Assembly: GCA_963817485.1 (NCBI GenBank)
Contig: CAWFOR010000005.1
Location: forward strand, 62,001-126,000
DNA: 64,000 nucleotides
Source of the DNA: Hyphomicrobium_A sp963817485
Lineage (GTDB): Bacteria > Pseudomonadota > Alphaproteobacteria > Rhizobiales > Hyphomicrobiaceae
Reading direction: 5' to 3'
In this document: piece after piece, positions 26,263 through 34,799 of the stretch
Numbering within the stretch: the first letter of the stretch is position 1
How the letters are laid out: each line of letters starts with the position of its first letter
Position numbers and translations under genes: made by a program
Notes under the pieces: model-generated
What the model saw: only the letters and a program-made list of their open reading frames with translations
What the model was told of the DNA's origin: nothing
Database searches by the model: none

Positions 26263-26694
26263 CGGGTCCCCTTGCCGTTGCTAGCTCTGGCCGCGCGCCG
26301 TCGCCGACAGAAGATGGCGACCGCGACCGCGTTCTGCAACGCTGGCGCCGGTGTCTCCTCGAGTTTACCTGAGCGGCTCTTTCACGTGAGCGAAGACTCG
26401 CATTCAGCTCCAGCAGGGAGCCGAGCGGTTCGTCACGTATCTCGAGCGGCGGCAAAAAGGCCGATAGTAGATTTTGGCAGAGCCCGATGATCCGCGAGCC
26501 GTGGTCCGAACACGAACGGGCTGCGATTTCGCAGCATGCCCGCTGCAGCAGGCGGGCGCCGCGCTCGATCCAAGGGTGAGAGCGAGGCCCGCCACGGCCG
26601 GCAGCAGGAGCTTCAGGCAAATGCTCATGGATGGCCATCCCCAGGAGGAACGTGCATTGCGATAGCCGCTGCAGCGCTTCGCAAGCATTCCGAC
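26263..26694. other. Intergenic stretch upstream of the yfcG-like gene
   Basis: I see no convincing protein gene on either strand. The left end must hold the promoter of the leftward glutathione transferase gene, and the right end leads into the structured candidate RNA at 26695-26850. Confidence 0.4.
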
Positions 26695-26850
26695 CTTGGG
26701 TTGCCTCGCTTACGCGAGCCTTACGCTTCCAACGCGCCGGAGGAAGAACCGCAGACCATTCAGGTCCGCGTAAGCAACCGGGAGTATCGGTTCGCTCTCC
26801 TACCGAATTGTCCAACTCCCCGGCCGTCGATCGCGACGGTCGGGGTTTTT
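26695..26850 (+). ncRNA. Candidate structured small RNA ending in a strong terminator
   Basis: The top strand can fold into a branched RNA. A 9-bp helix pairs 26708-26716 (GCTTACGCG) with 26767-26775 (CGCGTAAGC) and is extended by GGTT (26699-26702) with AACC (26776-26779). It encloses a CTTCC/GGAAG hairpin (26726-26730 with 26742-26746) and a GACC/GGTC hairpin (26754-26757 with 26763-26766). The intrinsic terminator at 26818-26850 follows. No protein gene precedes this terminator on the same strand, which is why I propose a small RNA. No known family was recognised and no clear promoter was found. Confidence 0.4.
26818..26850 (+). terminator. Strong rho-independent terminator
   Basis: A 12-bp stem (CCCCGGCCGTCG with CGACGGTCGGGG, one G-T pair) closes an ATCG tetraloop and is followed directly by TTTTT. 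This is the best intrinsic terminator in the window. It lies on the top strand with no top-strand protein gene upstream for more than 1 kb. Confidence 0.85.
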
Positions 26851-26998
26851 CTCGTGCTTTCGCTCTGAGCTGGGAACAAAGCGGACGACGATTGAGGGCG
26901 AAGGGCAAAGGCCACGTATGCTGCAAGCGAGCAAACGCCCGACTTAGCTCGGGCAGTAGTGCGCGTTCCGGACAGGCTTCAGGTTGTCGAGAGGCCCA

Positions 26999-27856
26999 TC
27001 ACTCGAATTCATATCCGAACATGACACGCACGAGATCGCGCTCGCTGTCTTTGGTCAATCCGAAAGCCCCGCCCACCTGAACGTGCATCCCGTTGCTGAA
27101 CTCGCTCCTGAGGTTCAGCTCCGCGTACTGCTGGGTGACATCCGGATTGAGCGTCAGCCCGAGCGCACTGTCGCCGAGGCCGCCAAACACTTCCGCGCCC
27201 AGCTTCAGCTCCTTAACGCTCCAATCTTCCCGACGGCTCCCCTCGGCCCTCTCGCCGGAGCTCTTGGCGCGTTCAAAGAGCGTGTAGTTTAGGCCGGCCG
27301 CGTATCCAAACTCCCAATCGCCCGAGGCGAGATTGACGTCGTTGATCCAGTTGAAGGCGACGTCGAGCTTGTCGTTGAGGTCCTGGCCGAGAATCAATCG
27401 GCTTTCGATCTCGGACCCAGCCTCCGACGCCGGAGTGTCGGTCCGCCCCGTAACCTCGAGCAGATACCGATGAGCGGGCCGCAAATCTGCGTACTCGACA
27501 TAGAGAACGGGGTTGAGAAAGGTGCTGTTGGAGAACAGACGATAGCGGCTCTCCAGGCGCCAGCCGCCGAAGGCGTAGTCTTCGCCGTCTATCTTGTCGC
27601 CCTCGAGGTAGAGGGCAGCCATCCACTGATCGGTGATCGCTCGCTCCATCTCGAGGATCTGCGCGTCATAGGGCGCATCCCCGGGCGCTCCGCGAGAATA
27701 GTCGTTGAACACGTTGATCTCGGTCGTTCCCTTTGCCTCCGTGTGATGGTCGTAGAGTACGAAATTCGCCTCGTTTCCCGCGCGCGCCCCTTGGGCCGCG
27801 AAGAAAACGCCGATGAGCAACGCGAGCGTTGCGGCGCTGACATCGGTTCTTTTCAT
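26999..27856 (-). CDS. Outer-membrane beta-barrel protein of the RND metal-efflux operon
   Basis: 285 residues from the ATG at 27856 (MKRTDVSAATLALL), with a signal peptide ending near QGARAGN. The mature part alternates aromatic and polar residues as in a beta-barrel (WMAALYLEGD, WRLESRYRLF, VLYVEYADL) and ends in MFGYEFE. Small barrels like this are often encoded with CzcA/CusA-type pumps; their role is not established. It is the last gene of the leftward operon, starting 76 bases after the pump stop codon. Confidence 0.75.
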   Translation of the reverse strand: MKRTDVSAATLALLIGVFFAAQGARAGNEANFVLYDHHTEAKGTTEINVFNDYSRGAPGDAPYDAQILEMERAITDQWMAALYLEGDKIDGEDYAFGGWRLESRYRLFSNSTFLNPVLYVEYADLRPAHRYLLEVTGRTDTPASEAGSEIESRLILGQDLNDKLDVAFNWINDVNLASGDWEFGYAAGLNYTLFERAKSSGERAEGSRREDWSVKELKLGAEVFGGLGDSALGLTLNPDVTQQYAELNLRSEFSNGMHVQVGGAFGLTKDSERDLVRVMFGYEFE

Positions 27857-27932
27857 CTTACGATTGTCCCGGACTCGGGTCCGCAAAAGGAAGCAATCAT
27901 GAACGTGTCGAATGGCAACTCGGTCGTCAAGG

Positions 27933-30900
27933 TTACATCGTCTCTTGGGCAAGCTGGCCGCTTGCCGCCGCCGGCCGCATGAAGATGCGCGAAAGTGTGG
28001 GGATCATGAGCAGGCTGCAGATCGGCGATAGCAGCATGCCGGCGACCACCACGGTCGCGAGCGGCTGTTGCACCTGCGTGCCGATACCGCTCGACAGTGC
28101 CGCAGGCACGAGGCCAAGGCAGGCCGAAAGAGCCGTCATGAAGACCTGCCGCATGCGCGTGCTTCCCGCCGACAGCGCCGCCGCCTCGACGCCGAGCCCT
28201 TCGTCGAGATTTCGCCGGATGTTGGAGACAAGCAGGATGCCGTCCATGGTGGAGACGCCAAACAGCGAGATGAACCCGATCGCCGCCGACACGCTCAAGT
28301 TGAGGCCGGATACCCAAAGGCCGAGGATGCCGCCAGCGACGGCAAACGGAATTCCTGCAAGCGCAAGCAAGCTGTCGCGGATCGAATTGAAGAGCGCATA
28401 GAGCAGCATGAAGATGAGCAGCAGGCTCAGCGGAACGATTAACGTCAGCCGCGCTTTTGCTTCCTGCAGCGCGCCGAACTCCCCGCCCCATTCGAGGCGA
28501 TAGCCGCGCGGAAGCTGCACATTGCGCGCGACCTGAGCCTGCGCGTCGGCAACCGTCGAGCCGAGATCGCGGCCCCGCACGCTGTATTTTAGCGGATAGT
28601 AGCGCTGGCTGTTCTCGCGATAGATGTAGGCCGCACCGGGCTCGAGCTTCACCTCGCCCAGGTCGCCGAGCGGGATATAAGCCGTCGGCTGGGTCGGATC
28701 GCTGCCCGGCAGAGCAATGGGAATCGACCGGATCGAGTCGATGCTCTGGCGATACTCTGGCGCCAACCGCACCGTGAGCGGAAAGTTCCAGTCGTTCTCG
28801 TAGACGCGCGTAACCTCCTGGCCGCCGATCGCCGCTTCCACCACGGTGTTGATATCGCCGACGGAGAAGCCGTAGCGGGCGGCCTTGGCGCGATCGATAC
28901 GCACCAGCAAGTTGGGCTGTCCGAGCAGGCTGAACCCGCCCGGGTCCTTCACGCCGGGCACCGTTGCGATCTCATTTTTGACAACCTTCGACAGGCGTTC
29001 CAGCTCCGCAAGGTCGCTGCCGAAAATCTTGACCGCGTTCTCGCCTTTGACGCCGGACAATGCCTCCTCGATGTTGTCCTCGATGTATTGGGAGAAGTTG
29101 AAGTCGACACCGACGAACTCGCGGTTGAGCTGCTCGTTCATCTGACTGATGAGCTTCTCCTTCGTGAGCCCGCGCGGCCACTCGTCGAAGGGCTTCAGGA
29201 TCACGAGATATTCGGCGACGAAGGAGCCGTCCGGATCGGTCGCATCCTCGCTGCGCCCCTGCTCCGAGACGACCGTGCGCACCGGCGCGTAGCTCATCAG
29301 GATTTTGCGCATGCGCGCGACGGAATCGACCCCAGCTGGCAGCGTGATGGTGGGCGGCAGCAGCGCACGCACCCACATGTTGCCTTCCTCGAGCTTCGGC
29401 AGGAACTCCGTGCCGAGATGCGAGGCAATTGTGCCGCAGAACACCAGGAAGACGAGGCCGATCAGCGCGGCGACCTTGGCGTTGCCCACCGCGAGATGGA
29501 GCAGTCGCGTATAGATGCGCCGTAGCAGCCGCACGACGAACGTTTCGATCTCGGCGACGCGATCGGGCAGGATGAGCGACGACAGCACCGGCGTAACGGT
29601 GAAGGTGGCGATGACGGCCCCCAGCAACGCGTAGGCATACGTGCGCGACATGGGGCCGAAGATCTGCCCCTCGACGCCTTGCATGGTGAACAGCGGCAGA
29701 AACGCGGCGATGGTGATGATGACCGAGAAGAGGATGGCTCGGTCCACCTCCACGGCGCCGGCGAGGATGGTGTTGAGCTTGGGCGTCAATCGGCTGTCGG
29801 CGACGGCCGCAGACTGACCTGGATGCGCCAGGTGGCGGAAGATGCTCTCGACCATGATCACGGTCGCGTCGACGATGATGCCGAGATCGATCGCGCCGAC
29901 CGAAAGCAGGTTGGCGGAATCTCCGCGCACAACCGTGATGATCACGGCGAGGAACAAGGCGGCCGGCACGGTTGCGGCAACGATGATCGCGCAGCGCAAA
30001 TTGCCCAGGAACACGTACTGGATGAGAAAGATCAGCGCGATGCCGAAGAGCAGATTGTGCAGCACCGTGCGAACCGTGATGGCGACGAGCTCACCGCGAT
30101 CATAGAACGGCACCACCTTCACGCCCGGCGGCAAGCTGCCGTCGGAGTTGAGCGTATCGATCGCCGTATGCACGCGGCGGATGACGTCCATCGTCCGCTC
30201 GAGCTTCTGCATGAGGACGATGCCGAAGATCACGTCGGTCTTGTCGTCGCGCCCCGCGATCCCCAGCCTCGGCGTGTAGCCGATCTGAACTCTCGCGACG
30301 TCCGACAACAGGACCGGCACGCCATTGCGCTGCGTGAGGACCGTCTTCTCGATATCGCCGACCGATCCGATTACGCCGATGCCGCGCACGTTCACGGATT
30401 GCTCCCCGAGCGCGATCGTGCGGCCGCCGACGTTGGAGTTGCTCACTGAAAGTGCGGTGATGATCTGCGGCAACGTCAGCCCGTAGGACATCATCTTGTT
30501 GAGGTCGATCTCGGCCTGATACTCCTTGGTCTTGCCGCCGAGCGACGAGATGTCGGCAACGCCCGGCACGATGCGCAAGCGCCGCTCCACGACCCAGTCT
30601 TCGATCGTCTTGAGCTGCAGCAAATCCATGTCGGGCGGCCCAACGAGCTGGAAGCGCATGATCTCGCTTATGCCGCCCGCCGGCGAGATGACGGGCTGCA
30701 CGCCCTGGGGAAGGGTGGCGTCCTTCAGCCGATTGATGGTCTGCTGGCGCGCAAAATTGTAGTCGACGCCGTACTCGAACTGCAGCCGTAAAAACCCAAG
30801 CGCATAGACCGTGTTAGAGCGCACGTACTTCAGGCCCGGCGTGCTCGAGAGCGCAATCTCGATCGGAATGGTGACGTAGCGCTCCACCTCCTCGGGCGAC

Positions 30901-31067
30901 TGGCCCGGGTACTGCGCGATGATCTCGATGATGGGCGGGGCCGGATCGGGATAGGCCTCAATGTTGAGCGTCGTCGCTGCTGCCATGCCGAGGCCCAGGA
31001 ACGCCGCAAACGACACGAGCACCAGCAGCCGCCGTGAAAGACAGAATGCGATGAGACCGCGCAGCAT
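27933..31067 (-). CDS. Heavy-metal RND efflux pump, CzcA/CusA family
   Basis: 1044 residues, the usual length for HME-RND pumps. Visible are the N-terminal helix (LVLVSFAAFLGLGM), the YPDPAPPIIEI and YPGQSPEEVERYVTIPIE blocks, and the fourth helix DLGIIVDATVIMVES, whose Asp, Asp and Glu fit the proton-relay pattern of this family. Two large periplasmic porter regions repeat in the two halves. The pump would export metal cations from periplasm or cytosol with the adaptor and outer-membrane factor encoded just upstream. Which metal cannot be read safely; Zn/Co/Ni or Cu/Ag types are possible. Confidence 0.93.
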   Translation of the reverse strand: MLRGLIAFCLSRRLLVLVSFAAFLGLGMAAATTLNIEAYPDPAPPIIEIIAQYPGQSPEEVERYVTIPIEIALSSTPGLKYVRSNTVYALGFLRLQFEYGVDYNFARQQTINRLKDATLPQGVQPVISPAGGISEIMRFQLVGPPDMDLLQLKTIEDWVVERRLRIVPGVADISSLGGKTKEYQAEIDLNKMMSYGLTLPQIITALSVSNSNVGGRTIALGEQSVNVRGIGVIGSVGDIEKTVLTQRNGVPVLLSDVARVQIGYTPRLGIAGRDDKTDVIFGIVLMQKLERTMDVIRRVHTAIDTLNSDGSLPPGVKVVPFYDRGELVAITVRTVLHNLLFGIALIFLIQYVFLGNLRCAIIVAATVPAALFLAVIITVVRGDSANLLSVGAIDLGIIVDATVIMVESIFRHLAHPGQSAAVADSRLTPKLNTILAGAVEVDRAILFSVIITIAAFLPLFTMQGVEGQIFGPMSRTYAYALLGAVIATFTVTPVLSSLILPDRVAEIETFVVRLLRRIYTRLLHLAVGNAKVAALIGLVFLVFCGTIASHLGTEFLPKLEEGNMWVRALLPPTITLPAGVDSVARMRKILMSYAPVRTVVSEQGRSEDATDPDGSFVAEYLVILKPFDEWPRGLTKEKLISQMNEQLNREFVGVDFNFSQYIEDNIEEALSGVKGENAVKIFGSDLAELERLSKVVKNEIATVPGVKDPGGFSLLGQPNLLVRIDRAKAARYGFSVGDINTVVEAAIGGQEVTRVYENDWNFPLTVRLAPEYRQSIDSIRSIPIALPGSDPTQPTAYIPLGDLGEVKLEPGAAYIYRENSQRYYPLKYSVRGRDLGSTVADAQAQVARNVQLPRGYRLEWGGEFGALQEAKARLTLIVPLSLLLIFMLLYALFNSIRDSLLALAGIPFAVAGGILGLWVSGLNLSVSAAIGFISLFGVSTMDGILLVSNIRRNLDEGLGVEAAALSAGSTRMRQVFMTALSACLGLVPAALSSGIGTQVQQPLATVVVAGMLLSPICSLLMIPTLSRIFMRPAAASGQLAQETM

Positions 31068-31093
31068 TCCTCGTCAGCCCCCGGCCGAGCGCG

Positions 31094-32335
31094 TCATTGC
31101 CGCCACTCGTTGTCGACGAAGATGGCTCCGCGCGCGACGACCTTCTCGCCTTCGTGGACACCTTGAAGGATCTCGACCAGGCCGTCTTGCTGCGTCGAGA
31201 CCTGCACGACACGGCGGCGGAACACCTTGGGTGCGGTTTCGACCCACACGGTCGCAACGTCGCCGTCCCAAATGATCGATTCGACCGGCACGGCCGGTGC
31301 ACGGCTGCCCTCCGAGGTCGTGATCTTGAAGCTCGCAAACATCTCGGCCTTGAGCTGGTGATCGGGATTGGGAAGCTCCGATCGCACGACCACGCGCCTG
31401 GTGGCGGCATCGGAGGCGGCGCCTATCGCCGAGATTTTGGCCCGGAACACGCGGTCCGGAATCGCAGTCACCTTGACCTCGATCTCCTGCCCGACGCGAA
31501 TGAGCGGAATGTCGTTCTCGGGCACGGCCGCCTTGAGCCACATGGTGGAGAGATCGGAGATGGCAAACAGCGCCTCGCCGGAGTCGCTGCGCACATATTG
31601 GCCAGGACCGATCTTGCGCGAGATGACGGTTCCATCGATCGGCGACTTGATGGTGACGAGTGAATCGATCACGCGATCGCGTTCCACCTTCTCCAGGTCG
31701 GCATCGCTGCGCCCCATGAGAACGCGCAGGCGGTTGCGGGCCCCCGCGACGACGCTCTCGGTCGTCTTCACGTCGGACTCGGCTCCCGTAAAGTCGTTGC
31801 GCGCCTGCTCGACCTCTCGCTGCGACGTCGCGTGATCGGCAAAGAGCCCGGTTTGCCGGTCGAGGGCACGCTGGGCGAGCGCAAGCTGCGCTTTGCTTTT
31901 GGCGGCGGCCTGCACCGCTGCGATAAAGTCGGTGTGAGCCTGCAGAACCTCCGGGCTGTCGATCTCGAACAGCGGATCGCCGCGCTTCACCTCGTCTCCC
32001 GGTTTGGCGATCAGTTTGGTGACGCGACCCGAAAACGGTGTGAGCACGACCGTGCTCGCATCCTCGTTGAAGGCAATTTGGCCGATGGCCAGCTTCTGGA
32101 CGCTGAATGCGCACGACGCCACGTCGACGATGCTGATCTGGTGCATTTGGTCGGCGGTGACCGAAACCGTATTGGGATCCCTCTTGGGCTCGGGGTTCGT
32201 CTCCGCCGGAGCCGCCGGGGCAAGCGCCACATGCGTGGCCAGCAGGACAAGCGCGACCACACACGCTGCACCAACGCGCGAACGGCGGCGGGGCGCGTGG
32301 GGCGTCTCCGGAACTTCGACTCTAACTTTGCTCAT
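31094..32335 (-). CDS. RND efflux periplasmic adaptor (CusB/CzcB-type)
   Basis: 413 residues. I use the ATG at 32335 because it overlaps the stop of the upstream outer-membrane factor gene (ATGA), a normal operon coupling. A hydrophobic N-terminus (VVALVLLATHVAL) is followed by a barrel-sandwich/lipoyl half-motif (GRVTKLIAKPGDEVKRGDPL), a coiled-coil hairpin (QARNDFTGAESDVKTTE) and the second lipoyl half (IKSPIDGTVISRKIGPGQYV). No extra metal-binding N-terminal His/Met-rich domain is seen. It links pump and outer-membrane channel. Confidence 0.92.
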   Translation of the reverse strand: MSKVRVEVPETPHAPRRRSRVGAACVVALVLLATHVALAPAAPAETNPEPKRDPNTVSVTADQMHQISIVDVASCAFSVQKLAIGQIAFNEDASTVVLTPFSGRVTKLIAKPGDEVKRGDPLFEIDSPEVLQAHTDFIAAVQAAAKSKAQLALAQRALDRQTGLFADHATSQREVEQARNDFTGAESDVKTTESVVAGARNRLRVLMGRSDADLEKVERDRVIDSLVTIKSPIDGTVISRKIGPGQYVRSDSGEALFAISDLSTMWLKAAVPENDIPLIRVGQEIEVKVTAIPDRVFRAKISAIGAASDAATRRVVVRSELPNPDHQLKAEMFASFKITTSEGSRAPAVPVESIIWDGDVATVWVETAPKVFRRRVVQVSTQQDGLVEILQGVHEGEKVVARGAIFVDNEWRQ

Positions 32336-33822
32336 TTGATCTCTGATCTGGTTATGTCGGCTGCGATCACGGTCTGCGCCTCCCAGTTGTTCCACCAGCC
32401 GCCGCCGAGCGCCTGGAACAGGGCAACGGTGTCTGCGAGACGCGCCGCTTCCGCCTGCACGCGCGCCAATGACGTCTGGAGATAGGCCTGCTCGGCGTTG
32501 AGCAGGATCGGTAGACTGACCTGGCCGCGTTCGACTTGCCTGCGCACGAGATCGATGCCGCGCGAGGCGGACTCCTCGGCGGCGATAGCCGCGCGGAGTG
32601 TGCGCGAATCTGCCTGCAACGCCCTTAACGCGTCGGCGACATTTTCGAAGGCGGCGAGAACGGTGCTTTGATACTGGGCGACCGTGATGTGCCAGTTCTC
32701 CTCGGCGGCCGCTTGTCTGGCCCTGAGCGTGCCGGCATCGAAAACGGTTTCCGCAACGTTACCGGCCATCAGCCAGGCCGCCGTTCCAGGCGAGAAGAGC
32801 TGGGAAAACGCCAGCGCGGTGCTGCCGACATTGCCGGTCAAGGTTATCTGCGGGAAGCGGTTGGCGATGGCGACCCCGACCTGCGCGTTGGCGGCGTGGA
32901 CGGCTGCCTCGGCCGCGCGGATGTCTGGGCGCTGGCGCACGAGATTGGCAGGCAGGCTCAGCGGCAGATCGCGCGGCAGGTGGAAGTGCGCGAGATCGAA
33001 CGAGGGATCGACATAGTCGCCGGGGAAGCGGCCGGTAAGCACGGCGATCAGATTTCGCTGTTGGGCAAGCTGGCGCTCGAGCGGCGGCAGCAACAGCTTA
33101 GCCTGCGCCACCGCCGTCTCCTGCGTCACCACATCGGGCTGCGCGATCTGCCCGCGCTCGTTCTGCTTGTTGAGGATGTCCAGCAACCTCGACTGCAGAG
33201 CCACGATCCGACGCGTCGCGGCAATCTGCGCCCTCAGCGAAGCCTCCTGGATTGCCGCCAGCGCAATGTTGGAGGTCAGCGTGATGTAGACGCCTTCGCG
33301 CTGGAACGACTGCAGCTCAGCTTGCGCCTGCGCCGTCTCCACCTGCCGGCGCACGCCGCCGAACACGTCGGCCACGTAGGCGACGGTGAGCTGCCCCGTG
33401 TGCAGGCTGTAGATCTCCGCGTTGTTCGCCGCGTTAGTGATGAGCGTCTTCGAAGGGGTCTCCAGGCGCGTCGGATTGAAGTTTGCGCCGATGACCGGGA
33501 ACAGAGCGCCTTCCTGCGCCGCGGCACCCGCCTGTGCCATGCGCACGGCGGCCTCCGCGGCCTGAAGACCGGGATTGCGCTCGATACCGCACGCGATGAG
33601 ATCGTTGAGGTGCGGAGAACGGAACGCCTCCCACCACCGGCCAGGAATGTCGCCGCCTGCAATCAGATGCTGGCCGGGAACGATATCGGGCGATGAGGGG
33701 CCGAAGGGGGGCAGATAGCCGACGACCGCAGGCGGCGCGGGAGGGACGAAATCGGGACCCAGCGCGCAGCCGCCGAGCGATGCGACCAGAGCCGACCCGA
33801 GCGCGAGCGAGCGGCGACGCAT
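32332..33822 (-). CDS. Outer-membrane efflux lipoprotein (NodT/OprM-type factor)
   Basis: 496 residues from the ATG at 33822 (MRRRSLALGSALVASLGGC), giving a proper lipoprotein signal with lipobox SLGGC; an in-frame start 46 codons upstream adds an Arg-rich tail that would bury the signal. The two outer-membrane-factor repeats are evident (PHLNDLIACGIERNPGLQAA; later LPLSLPANLVRQRPDIRAAE). The protein would form the TolC-like exit duct for the RND pump. It is the first gene of the operon. Confidence 0.92.
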   Translation of the reverse strand: MRRRSLALGSALVASLGGCALGPDFVPPAPPAVVGYLPPFGPSSPDIVPGQHLIAGGDIPGRWWEAFRSPHLNDLIACGIERNPGLQAAEAAVRMAQAGAAAQEGALFPVIGANFNPTRLETPSKTLITNAANNAEIYSLHTGQLTVAYVADVFGGVRRQVETAQAQAELQSFQREGVYITLTSNIALAAIQEASLRAQIAATRRIVALQSRLLDILNKQNERGQIAQPDVVTQETAVAQAKLLLPPLERQLAQQRNLIAVLTGRFPGDYVDPSFDLAHFHLPRDLPLSLPANLVRQRPDIRAAEAAVHAANAQVGVAIANRFPQITLTGNVGSTALAFSQLFSPGTAAWLMAGNVAETVFDAGTLRARQAAAEENWHITVAQYQSTVLAAFENVADALRALQADSRTLRAAIAAEESASRGIDLVRRQVERGQVSLPILLNAEQAYLQTSLARVQAEAARLADTVALFQALGGGWWNNWEAQTVIAADITRSEIK

Positions 33823-34127
33823 CGCGGAGAGACCCGCGTTTCGAAAATTCGCCGCAGCCACGTCGCCGCAAAGCGAACGCAGGTTCGTTCGCACCCCGAG
33901 CCGCGGCCGACCTGGGCCGCCGCCGGGCACATCGCCGAGCGCTTTTTTCGAGGTCGACAAATCGATGGCCCACAGGGTGAGAAGTGAGCTGCAACGAATC
34001 TTTGTCCATGCTTACACGAGCCTTACTAGCGGCCCAAATTCGCGAAAGTTGTTGCTACGTGGCAAATGCCGACCATTTATGATTCTCTCGGCTGAGCAGC
34101 ACTGTTCAATCTCGCCGGAGTCCAATC
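33823..34127. promoter_or_regulatory. Divergent promoter region between the RND operon and its two-component system
   Basis: About 300 bases separate the start of the outer-membrane factor gene (leftward) from the response regulator (rightward). The right half (33985-34110) is richer in A/T. Promoters for both directions must lie here, and the response regulator is the obvious candidate to bind them. I did not find a clear direct repeat that would mark the operator. Confidence 0.5.
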
Positions 34128-34799
34128 GTGCGACTACTTGTCATCGAAGATAATGCTGAACTCGGGCAACTGCTTGCGAAGGGCTTGATCGACGCCGGCT
34201 TCCAAGTCGACTCGGCGGCGACAGCCGAGGACGCACGCTCGGCCCTCATGACGACCCGGTACAGCTCGATTGTCCTCGATCTGGGGCTGCCGGACGAGGA
34301 CGGCATGTCCATCCTGCAAGAGATTCGGGGCAAGAAGGACCCGGTCCCTGTGCTCATTCTTACGGCGCGCTCTGCGGCAAGCGATCGCGTCAAGGGACTG
34401 CGTTCGGGCGCCGACGACTATCTGGTGAAGCCCTTTGCGTTTGAGGAGCTCGTGGCCCGGCTCGAAGCGATCTTGCGGCGTCCGAGCAATCTCGTCGGTA
34501 GCTCTCTGCAGCTCGGGAACCTGGTTTTTGACACCGCGAGCCGGCAAGCCTTCATCAACGATGAGCCGCAATATCTCTCCTCGCGCGAGTCGGCGGTCCT
34601 GGAGCTCCTCATTCGGCGCAGAGGTCACGTGGTTTCGAAACGGTTGCTCGAAGACGAGCTCTTCGGTCTCTTTAACGAGATCGCTTCGAATGCGATCGAA
34701 GTCTATATTCACCGCCTGCGCAAGCAGCTGCTCGAGCACGGAGCCACGGTACAAATCCACACGATACGCGGCGTAGGGTATCTCCTTGCAGAGGTTTAG
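34128..34799 (+). CDS. OmpR-family response regulator of the metal-efflux system
   Basis: 223 residues from a GTG at 34128 with GGAG upstream. The receiver domain has MRLLVIEDNAELGQLL, the phospho-acceptor in IVLDLGLPDEDG, Thr in LILTARS and Lys in YLVKPF. The C-terminal winged helix ends with VEVYIHRLRKQL-like NAIEVYIHRLRKQLLEHG and TIRGVGYLLAEV. The gene overlaps the kinase start by 14 bases and is divergent from the RND operon, so it most likely activates that operon in response to metal. Confidence 0.93.
   Translation: MRLLVIEDNAELGQLLAKGLIDAGFQVDSAATAEDARSALMTTRYSSIVLDLGLPDEDGMSILQEIRGKKDPVPVLILTARSAASDRVKGLRSGADDYLVKPFAFEELVARLEAILRRPSNLVGSSLQLGNLVFDTASRQAFINDEPQYLSSRESAVLELLIRRRGHVVSKRLLEDELFGLFNEIASNAIEVYIHRLRKQLLEHGATVQIHTIRGVGYLLAEV

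Noticed and set aside
26751..26830. Possible tRNA remnant on the reverse strand (GGTAGGAGAGC followed by a 7-nt loop)
   Set aside because: The acceptor and T-arm do not pair and the would-be anticodon (ACT) is not a normal one; the top-strand fold with terminator is a better explanation.
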